A stretch of DNA of 64,000 bases from Marivita sp. GX14005. Its GTDB lineage: Bacteria > Pseudomonadota > Alphaproteobacteria > Rhodobacterales > Rhodobacteraceae. The number at the start of each line of letters is the position of its first letter. The first letter of the stretch is position 1. The notes under the pieces are model-generated. The model saw nothing but the letters and a program-made list of their open reading frames with translations. It did not search any database and had not been told where the DNA came from. The stretch is from positions 248,001-312,000 of the forward strand of contig NZ_JAMCCQ010000005.1 in NCBI RefSeq assembly GCF_023370775.1. The letters are read 5' to 3'. This document shows, in pieces, positions 54,942 through 64,000 of this stretch. A program made the position numbers and the translations under genes.

Positions 54942-56474
54942 ATGAAAGATATTCTGCAAGAGCTCGAAACCCGCCGTGCCGCTGCCCGTATGGGCGGGGG
55001 GCAAAAACGCGTCGACGCGCAGCACGAGAAGGGCAAGCTGACGGCGCGCGAACGGATCGAGCTTTTGCTCGACGAGGGCAGTTTCGAAGAATACGACATG
55101 TTCGTCACCCACCGCTCCACCGATTTCGGCATGGAAAAGAACCGCCCCGCTGGCGACGGCGTCGTGACGGGGTGGGGCACGATCAACGGGCGCATGGTCT
55201 ATGTGTTCAGCCAGGATTTCACCGTGCTCGGCGGTTCTGTCTCGGCGACGCACGCGCAGAAGATCTGCAAGATCATGGACATGGCGGTGCAGAACGGCGC
55301 GCCTGTGATCGGGCTCAACGATTCTGGCGGCGCGCGCATCCAGGAGGGGGTGGACAGCCTTGCAGGCTATGGCGAGGTGTTCCAGCGCAACATCATGGCG
55401 TCGGGGGTGATCCCGCAGATCAGCGTCATCATGGGGCCTTGCGCGGGCGGGGCGGTCTATTCACCGGCGATGACCGATTTCATCTTCATGGTAAAGGACA
55501 CGTCCTACATGTTCGTCACCGGCCCCGACGTGGTCAAGACGGTGACGAACGAGCAGGTGACGGCCGAGGAACTGGGCGGCGCCACCACCCATACCCGCAA
55601 ATCCTCCGTTGCCGATGGCGCGTTCGAGAATGACGTGGAGGCCTTGGCCGAGGTGCGGCGGCTGGTCGATTACCTGCCGCTGAACAATCGCCAGACCCCG
55701 CCGGTGCGGCCTTTCTTCGACAGCGTGGACCGGATGGAGCCGTCGCTCGACACGCTGGTGCCGGCCAATGCGAACACGCCTTACGATATGAAGGAGCTGA
55801 TCGTGAAGATCGCCGATGAGGGCGATTTCTACGAGATTCAGGAAGAATTCGCCAAGAACATCATCACCGGCTTCATCCGGCTCGAAGGCCAGACGGTGGG
55901 CGTGGTCGCCAATCAGCCGATGGTGCTGGCCGGCGTTCTGGATATCGACAGCGCCCGCAAGGCGGCGCGGTTCGTGCGGTTCTGCGATTGCTTCGGCATC
56001 CCGATCCTGACGCTGGTGGATGTGCCGGGCTTTTTGCCCGGAACGTCGCAAGAATATAACGGGGTCATCAAGCACGGGGCGAAACTGCTTTTCGCCTATG
56101 GCGAGGCGACGGTGCCGAAGGTCACGGTGATCACCCGCAAGAGCTATGGCGGCGCTTACGTGGTGATGGCGTCGAAGCATCTGCGCGCGGATGTGAACTA
56201 TGCCTGGCCTACATCCGAGATTGCGGTGATGGGGGCGAAAGGCGCGACCGAGATCATCCACCGCGCCGATCTGGGCGACGCCGAAAAGATCGCCGCCCAT
56301 ACGGCAGAATACGAGGACCGTTTCGCCAATCCCTTCGTCGCCGCCGAGCGCGGTTTCATCGACGAAGTGATCCAGCCGCACAGCACGCGCAAACGGGTGG
56401 CCCGCGCCTTTGCCGCGCTGCGGTCGAAGAGCCAGGACATGCCGTGGAAGAAGCACGACAACATTCCGCTGTGA
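54942..56474 (+). CDS. pccB: Propionyl-CoA carboxylase beta (carboxyltransferase) subunit
   Basis: A 510-residue carboxyltransferase that moves CO2 from biotin to propionyl-CoA, forming methylmalonyl-CoA. N-terminal and C-terminal crotonase-like halves are complete: [21 protein letters not shown] and [17 protein letters not shown] form the first oxyanion region, and [17 protein letters not shown] and [15 protein letters not shown] the second. ATG 54942 follows CAGGGA. The upstream TTTGC array suggests PccR control. An AT-rich orphan gene begins 8 bases after the stop. Confidence 0.97.
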   Translation: MKDILQELETRRAAARMGGGQKRVDAQHEKGKLTARERIELLLDEGSFEEYDMFVTHRSTDFGMEKNRPAGDGVVTGWGTINGRMVYVFSQDFTVLGGSVSATHAQKICKIMDMAVQNGAPVIGLNDSGGARIQEGVDSLAGYGEVFQRNIMASGVIPQISVIMGPCAGGAVYSPAMTDFIFMVKDTSYMFVTGPDVVKTVTNEQVTAEELGGATTHTRKSSVADGAFENDVEALAEVRRLVDYLPLNNRQTPPVRPFFDSVDRMEPSLDTLVPANANTPYDMKELIVKIADEGDFYEIQEEFAKNIITGFIRLEGQTVGVVANQPMVLAGVLDIDSARKAARFVRFCDCFGIPILTLVDVPGFLPGTSQEYNGVIKHGAKLLFAYGEATVPKVTVITRKSYGGAYVVMASKHLRADVNYAWPTSEIAVMGAKGATEIIHRADLGDAEKIAAHTAEYEDRFANPFVAAERGFIDEVIQPHSTRKRVARAFAALRSKSQDMPWKKHDNIPL

Positions 56475-56482
56475 GGGGGCCA

Positions 56483-57256
56483 ATGCAAGACTACGGAGTT
56501 GATAAGCTCGCGGATGCGTTTTCGCGACTAAAAGAAGAAACAATGAATCAAACGATCGCGGATGCCTTCGCGTGCGTTTATACTGATAACTCTGGCATTA
56601 GCAATCAGATTTACGTAACTCTTCTTTTTCAAGACTCAATTCGTGAGATTGCTAAAGCAACGATAGGTGAGCGGGCGAAAAACCGCGCAATATCAAAACT
56701 GACTGAATTGCATATTAGCTTTCAAAAAGCTTTGAATGGCGCGCCAAATTGGGCGAAGTTCCGCGAGGGTTTTGATTTTGATGCAATAATCTACCAGCTA
56801 AATGATCTAAGCGATTTATTGGATACCGCCGGCGCGCCAAAGTCGATACGTCTCGACCGACAAGAGATTATTTCTGATACCCATGCGCTGATAGATCGAG
56901 TGAGAGCGCAAGCCATACCGCAAAAAGCAAAACAATCCGCGGCCGCGCTTCTTTTTGGAACGATAAAAATAATTGACGAAGGGGCTTACCTTTCTGATGA
57001 ACAAGTTGCCAGCGTTATAAAAAGTACGACGGCTGACCTGCTAGCAATTCTCAATGAACTAGAAGTTGATCAGTCTCACCTTATCAAGGATGTGATCTCT
57101 TGGGGTAAGTCCGCCACAAAAGCCACAGCATTTGCTTTGGGTTTTCTTGTTGACGGGAGAGCAGCAATAGAAATGCTTAGTGCTGAAAAGACACCCTTGG
57201 CAATTGCTGCTCCACCTCGACAGATCGGCGATGATACTCACGGTGATCAGACTTGA
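56483..57256 (+). CDS. AT-rich orphan gene inserted after pccB
   Basis: A 257-residue protein with no family I recognise. It is mostly helical and polar, with one weakly hydrophobic segment near residues 213-230 (KATAFALGFLVDG) and no signal peptide. ATG 56483 has GAGGGGG upstream. Its base composition stands out: 56581-56640 has 20 G+C of 60 and 56761-56820 has 22 of 60, against a clearly GC-rich flank. It therefore looks horizontally acquired. It fits seamlessly between pccB and a DUF6497 gene, with a TTGA stop-start overlap, and is probably transcribed with pccB. Confidence 0.7.
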   Translation: MQDYGVDKLADAFSRLKEETMNQTIADAFACVYTDNSGISNQIYVTLLFQDSIREIAKATIGERAKNRAISKLTELHISFQKALNGAPNWAKFREGFDFDAIIYQLNDLSDLLDTAGAPKSIRLDRQEIISDTHALIDRVRAQAIPQKAKQSAAALLFGTIKIIDEGAYLSDEQVASVIKSTTADLLAILNELEVDQSHLIKDVISWGKSATKATAFALGFLVDGRAAIEMLSAEKTPLAIAAPPRQIGDDTHGDQT

Positions 57257-57627
57257 TTACTTATCAAATCACCATATTGATCAGCGCAATAGCGTATGCG
57301 GTGACGGTCTTTGACGGGCTACTTTCTGTTCCATCTGGCCAGCCGGTGACGTTCCAGGAGATGATCGCGGAGCCGCCGGTCTATCGCTTTCGCTTTGTCG
57401 CGCCGCAGATCGGGGATGCGGGGCGCGCCTATGAGGATGTCGAGGGCGACATGCGGTATCTGTGCGAAACCTACGCGCTGCCGCACCTGGGCGTTCGGGA
57501 GGGAGCGCAGATCGTGATTTCGCTGGCGCGGCGCGAGACGGAATTCGGCGTGGCGGAGCCGGATGTGACGCAATTCTTCGAGGCCTATCGCGCCGAGGGC
57601 GGAAGCTGCATCTTGGAGATTTTCTGA
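57253..57627 (+). CDS. DUF6497 family protein with replaced N-terminus
   Basis: A 124-residue protein. From about residue 24 (LLSVPSGQPVTFQEM) to the end (TQFFEAYRAEGGSCILEIF) it matches DUF6497, a Rhodobacteraceae family of exported proteins with two cysteines (YLCETY and GSCI here). The first 23 residues (MITYQITILISAIAYAVTV...) are encoded by AT-rich DNA continuous with the preceding orphan gene. They form a hydrophobic segment lacking the usual basic start, so export is doubtful. The start is TTG 57253, overlapping the orphan stop. Confidence 0.72.
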   Translation: MITYQITILISAIAYAVTVFDGLLSVPSGQPVTFQEMIAEPPVYRFRFVAPQIGDAGRAYEDVEGDMRYLCETYALPHLGVREGAQIVISLARRETEFGVAEPDVTQFFEAYRAEGGSCILEIF

Positions 57628-57672
57628 TGTATCCACATTATGTTGAGGCTGCGCGCCGCGACGCTCACGGGG

Positions 57673-57774
57673 ATGAGTCTTTTGCGCCACATCCCGCCGG
57701 TCTCGGTCTGCGCGGCCCTCGTGCGGGGCGCGGGAACGGCTATCCTGCGCGCGATTGCAAAGAGGCAATCGTAA
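57673..57774 (+). CDS. Possible 33-residue basic peptide
   Basis: A short frame, MSLLRHIPPVSVCAALVRGA...AIAKRQS, starts at ATG 57673 after ACGGGG in the 214 bases between DUF6497 and the small lipoprotein gene. It is basic with a moderately hydrophobic middle. There is no similarity I recognise. It may be a leader peptide or a chance frame. Confidence 0.25.
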   Translation: MSLLRHIPPVSVCAALVRGAGTAILRAIAKRQS

Positions 57775-57841
57775 CCTCGATTCGGGGGCGAACAGCGCCG
57801 GATGGTGCTGCGCTCGCTCTCGATCCCGAAAGGAGATGGCA

Positions 57842-57988
57842 ATGTCCAAGACCCTTAAACTGTTTGCCGCCGCAGGGCTGCTCGCCGCGCTTGGCGCTTG
57901 TGCGAACGAGCCGGCGGAAGAGGAATTCGTGGTCATCGATCCCGAGCCGATCAGCCAGGAACCTGTCTACACCGGCAAATACAAGTAA
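57842..57988 (+). CDS. 48-residue lipoprotein
   Basis: A tiny lipoprotein: hydrophobic signal LKLFAAAGLLAALGAC with lipobox LGAC (Cys19), then a 29-residue acidic tail (EPAEEEFVVIDPEPISQEP). ATG 57842 follows AAAGGAG with good spacing. Small acidic lipoproteins of this kind are common in Rhodobacterales. No function is known to me. It lies in the pcc locus between DUF6497 and an uncharacterised cytoplasmic gene. Confidence 0.78.
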   Translation: MSKTLKLFAAAGLLAALGACANEPAEEEFVVIDPEPISQEPVYTGKYK

Positions 57989-58048
57989 GCGAAACGCGGG
58001 GCGGGCCGGTGCGTCCGCCCCGCGCCGCGCCGGATGCGGAGGCGTGTC

Positions 58049-58408
58049 ATGCTGAAGCATCGCGGCTTTCCGGGGCGGCTGCCCGGCACCGATTACCAGT
58101 TCACCATTCGCCGCGCCAATCCCAAGGGCGTCACGCCGCTGAAGCGGCTGGAGCGATATCGCGATCGCAGGCCCGGCGACAAGCGCGCCGATTCTGCCTT
58201 CATGGCCGCCCTGTGGGCGCATTTCGGCGCCGAGCCGTTCGAACGCGGCAATCTCGATGCGGGGCGGCTCAGCTGGCTCTTCGGGCGCGAAATCCTGCCC
58301 TATGACGACCCGTTCGATCCGGCCTCCTACGAAGCGCTTCTGATCATTGACGAAACCGCCGCACGCGCCGCGTTTCCCGATGCGTTCGATGGCGAGGGGT
58401 GGGCGTAA
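58049..58408 (+). CDS. Uncharacterised conserved protein of the pcc locus
   Basis: A 119-residue soluble protein starting MLKHRGFPGRLPGTDYQFTI and rich in arginine and aromatic residues. It has no membrane segment or signal and no motif I can name. ATG 58049 has GGAGG about seven bases upstream. It sits between two lipoprotein genes ahead of pccA. The codon pattern and GC content match the flanks, so I regard it as a real native gene. Confidence 0.7.
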   Translation: MLKHRGFPGRLPGTDYQFTIRRANPKGVTPLKRLERYRDRRPGDKRADSAFMAALWAHFGAEPFERGNLDAGRLSWLFGREILPYDDPFDPASYEALLIIDETAARAAFPDAFDGEGWA

Positions 58409-58612
58409 TGTCGCTTACCCTACGTCACCGCAGGCGAGAAAACGCCGATGCTTTCGGTTGTATCGAAACGACGATTGACGCTTCAAGCGGTTGTGGCACT
58501 GTGGAGAAGTTCCTAGTGACATGGCGTTGGCAGATTGCGTCATTTGTTCACCGTTACCCTTCCCTGGTCGGGCGCCTTGGTCACACCCCATGCCAAGCGC
58601 CCGACTTTTTTT
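58409..58612 (+). ncRNA. Candidate intergenic small RNA or long 3' UTR
   Basis: The 334 bases from 58409 to 58742 hold no convincing gene but contain a strong intrinsic terminator at 58567-58612, about 160 bases after the nearest stop. A TTGACG box at 58475-58480 could be a -35, but no good -10 is visible at 17 bases, so the 5' end is undefined. The transcript upstream of the terminator may be an Hfq-type small RNA or simply the 3' UTR of the preceding gene. Confidence 0.3.
58567..58612 (+). terminator. Strong rho-independent terminator
   Basis: GTCGGGCGC (58567-58575) pairs with GCGCCCGAC (58597-58605). A further TTGG/CCAA extension follows a one-base bulge, and seven T residues lie at 58606-58612. 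It separates the upstream small genes from the lipoprotein-pccA part of the locus, so pccA must have its own promoter downstream. Confidence 0.85.
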
Positions 58613-58742
58613 CGCTCCGGGATTGTCGTTTCGAATGGCGGGGTTCCGCCAATTTCCGGGCTGTTTCGGCAAGGTTCTGGAACCCTGCGCGGCTTCGGTG
58701 TGTTCTGCCCCTAGAGGTCAACCAAATCGAAGGAGCCGACAC

Positions 58743-58958
58743 ATGCAACGCCATTCCCTCAAGCCGAAACTCATCCTCGCAACCTGCGCGCTGCTCGGCC
58801 TGTCGGCCTGCGGCGATACGCTGGGCGAACAGGCGCTTGGCGGCGGTGCGGCCGGCGCGGGCGTTGCGGCGGCCACGGGCGGCGATCTGCTCACCGGTGC
58901 AGCCGTCGGCGCGGCAGGCAACGTCGCCTATTGCCAGACTTACCCGGATCGCTGCTGA
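58743..58958 (+). CDS. 71-residue glycine-zipper lipoprotein
   Basis: A small lipoprotein: signal ILATCALLGLSAC (lipobox LSAC, Cys23), then a glycine/alanine-rich stretch LGGGAAGAGVAAATGGDLLT resembling a glycine zipper, and two cysteines at the end (YCQTYPDRC). ATG 58743 follows AAGGAG. Similar short proteins are frequent in this group. A hairpin with a short T tract follows. Confidence 0.8.
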   Translation: MQRHSLKPKLILATCALLGLSACGDTLGEQALGGGAAGAGVAAATGGDLLTGAAVGAAGNVAYCQTYPDRC

Positions 58959-58991
58959 CACCGCAGCCGCCACGGGCAGACTTTCCTTTCG

Positions 58992-59023
58992 AGCCGCCGG
59001 AGCCCCGCGCTTCGGCGGCTTTT
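58992..59023 (+). terminator. Rho-independent terminator after the glycine-rich lipoprotein
   Basis: AGCCGCCG (58992-58999) pairs with CGGCGGCT (59013-59020), followed by TTTT. It lies 34 bases after the lipoprotein stop and 47 bases before pccA. It may terminate or attenuate transcription into pccA. Confidence 0.6.
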
Positions 59024-59069
59024 CGCGTGCCGTGCCGCGCCTACATAAGACCAAGCCAAGGGGACATCC

Positions 59070-61070
<2,001 letters not shown>

Positions 61071-61074
61071 CGCG

Positions 61075-61659
61075 ATGGAACCCGCCGTTCCCCTTTACGA
61101 CCCCCGCTTCGGCGCCGCCTTGGTCGGCGCGGCGGTGGTGGCGCTTGGCTGGCTGGTGGCCAGCGCGCGGGAGCGGGGGCGGGACCGGCGGCGCCGGCAG
61201 GAGCGCAGCATCGATGTGCAAAACGCGCTGGCCGCCGAAATTCAGCACTATGTCGATATCCTGGGCAATCCGGAATTCGATCTGGACGGCGCCTGGAAGG
61301 ACATGGTCGAGAAGATGGATGCGGACGAAAGCTACGTTCCGCTGATCCCGAGCGAGCGGAACGATACGATGTTCCAGTCGATCCTGCCGGATGTGCAGAT
61401 TCTACCTGAGGGCGTGATCCGCCCGGTGGTGCGCTATTATAACCAGGTTTTCGCCATCGAGGCGATGATCGAGGATCTGCGGTCGGAGCATTTTCGCGCC
61501 GGAGTGACGCCGCAAATCCAGCGGATTCGCATGTATACGGATTATATTTCCATGAAAAAAGAAGCGCTCAGCCTTGGGAAAGCGGCCTGCGATGCGCTTG
61601 GTGACAGCCTGAACGGCCGCCCGGTCAATAGCCGGGGCGCGGGCCGGTCTGGCCGGTGA
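61075..61659 (+). CDS. Membrane-anchored protein of the pcc locus
   Basis: A 194-residue protein with one N-terminal membrane segment (about residues 13-29, AALVGAAVVALGWLVAS). A basic stretch (ARERGRDRRRRQERS) then suggests that the helical rest is cytoplasmic. I recognise no family. It begins 4 bases after pccA and must be co-transcribed. It overlaps a possible minus-strand micro-gene at its 3' end. Confidence 0.72.
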   Translation: MEPAVPLYDPRFGAALVGAAVVALGWLVASARERGRDRRRRQERSIDVQNALAAEIQHYVDILGNPEFDLDGAWKDMVEKMDADESYVPLIPSERNDTMFQSILPDVQILPEGVIRPVVRYYNQVFAIEAMIEDLRSEHFRAGVTPQIQRIRMYTDYISMKKEALSLGKAACDALGDSLNGRPVNSRGAGRSGR

Positions 61660-61693
61660 TCGGGGGTTTGTGCTTGATCGGTTTGTTCGACAT
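61625..61693 (-). CDS. Possible 22-residue peptide antisense to the pcc-locus membrane gene
   Basis: MSNKPIKHKPPITGQTGPRP ends in GY. The ATG at 61693 has a strong Shine-Dalgarno (CGGAGG, 7-8 bases upstream), unusual for a chance frame. It overlaps the last 35 bases of the plus-strand gene and lies downstream of the DUF4174 gene on its own strand. A GGCGCAAAGCTGCGCC-type hairpin precedes it. No homologue is known to me. Confidence 0.4.
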   Translation of the reverse strand: MSNKPIKHKPPITGQTGPRPGY

Positions 61694-61774
61694 ATCGCAG
61701 CCTCCGGTTCAGGGCGCAGCTTTGCGCCACACCCTTAATATAGGGTATCGCCCGCGGTCGCGCAACGGCGCGGC

Positions 61775-62242
61775 TTACGGGCGCGAAGCGCGGCGGTCGC
61801 GGATTTCCTGTTGCCGGATGGGCATCTTGTCGATGGTGCGGCTGAGTTCGCGCACGCTCCAGGGCAGGGGTTTGCGCTGTTTGACCTGCCCGTCCTTACC
61901 GATGAGCACGAGCATGAACCCGCGTGGGCGCAGCTTGTCGCGCAGGGGGCTGGCGGCGGCCGGATCGGTATCCGTGATGATGACCACGTCGCGCTCTTCC
62001 AACTCGTCGAGGCGGCGGGTCAGGTATTGCATCTGCTGCACATATGTCGGATCGGCCGGGGAGTCGGCGAACACGATCACGGGGCGCTTGACCCAGCGGA
62101 ACGCGTCGAGATCGACATCGGCGGCGTCGAGGATGATCTCGACATCGAGCGCCTCGGCCTCGCCGGTCGTATCGGCGGCGGAGCCGGACATGGGGCCGGT
62201 CAGCGCGGTGCAGGCCAGCAGGATCGACAGAAATTTCTTCAT
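61775..62242 (-). CDS. DUF4174 exported protein
   Basis: A 155-residue exported protein with a signal peptide ([20 protein letters not shown]) and a DUF4174 domain: [20 protein letters not shown], an acidic [13 protein letters not shown] and the closing [20 protein letters not shown]. The fold is thioredoxin-like without the CXXC, so it is probably a periplasmic binding or structural protein. It is divergent from the methylmalonyl-CoA mutase gene over 111 bases. Confidence 0.85.
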   Translation of the reverse strand: MKKFLSILLACTALTGPMSGSAADTTGEAEALDVEIILDAADVDLDAFRWVKRPVIVFADSPADPTYVQQMQYLTRRLDELEERDVVIITDTDPAAASPLRDKLRPRGFMLVLIGKDGQVKQRKPLPWSVRELSRTIDKMPIRQQEIRDRRASRP

Positions 62243-62353
62243 ATCCCCCTACATAGGGCCTCCTCGCGGCAAAGCGAAGAGCGCGCAGGCGGGGCAGGGG
62301 GAAAATCATCATGCGCCGCGCGGCGGCGGATCGTTACAAGGGAAGGACGGGTG

Positions 62354-64000
<1,647 letters not shown>

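Overview
This is a gene-dense, GC-rich chromosomal segment with the hallmarks of a Rhodobacteraceae (Roseobacter/Rhodobacter-type) alphaproteobacterium. The clearest signs are the nifR3(dusB)-ntrB-ntrC-ntrY-ntrX-trkA-trkH-hfq-hflX synteny, NtrC and NtrX without the sigma54 GAFTGA loop, a pdhA-pdhB-pdhC locus whose E1 beta subunit carries its own lipoyl domain, a PccR-type regulator next to propionyl-CoA carboxylase, a GTTC-N7-GTTC SOS box, and several families that I know mainly from this group (DUF6456, DUF6477, DUF6497). The species cannot be told from the sequence. I saw no rRNA, tRNA, CRISPR array, phage or insertion sequence.

Layout. 1-2.6 kb: 3' part of recG, an SOS-box-controlled 42-residue membrane peptide, an IscU/NifU-like scaffold, and hisI. 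2.7-9.5 kb: a long minus-strand run, P-loop NTPase - metA - lipoprotein hydrolase - ppk2 - tetR - trmFO - small membrane protein - gluQ, with many start/stop overlaps. 9.5-16 kb: an EamA transporter pseudogene, a FadL-type porin, a second EamA transporter, an SH3-like secreted protein, guaA and two membrane proteins. 16-20.4 kb: an MttB-like corrinoid methyltransferase, DUF6477, a DUF6456 helix-turn-helix protein, and lipA. 20.4-24.4 kb: two c-type cytochromes, hpt, ratA-like, pncC, pgpA, ispF.

24.6-38.1 kb: the nitrogen-regulation and potassium block, dusB-ntrB-ntrC-ntrY-ntrX, a lipoprotein with a possible Cys-His-Asp triad, a small membrane protein, a LysE exporter, trkA-trkH and hfq-hflX. 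38.3-46.2 kb: the pyruvate dehydrogenase operon (minus strand) with two extra small genes embedded in it, a divergent acidic glycoside-hydrolase-like protein, ftsB and pgk. 46.3-51.8 kb: tandem cyclophilins, a DUF3179 protein, a GNAT-type pseudogene, tyrS and anmK.

52-64 kb: propionyl-CoA assimilation. PccR, an MFS exporter, pccB, an AT-rich orphan gene, DUF6497, small lipoproteins, pccA, a membrane protein and methylmalonyl-CoA mutase (running off the window). PccB and PccA would carboxylate propionyl-CoA and the mutase would lead to succinyl-CoA. TTTGC repeats upstream of pccB and over the pccR start fit PccR control and autoregulation.

Most interesting: the SOS-box micro-peptide at 1442-1570, the AT-rich orphan inside the pcc locus, the duplicated-cysteine secreted protein wedged between pdhB and pdhC, an uncharacterised P-loop NTPase coupled to metA, and a recurrent hairpin/TATTT element that follows several genes.
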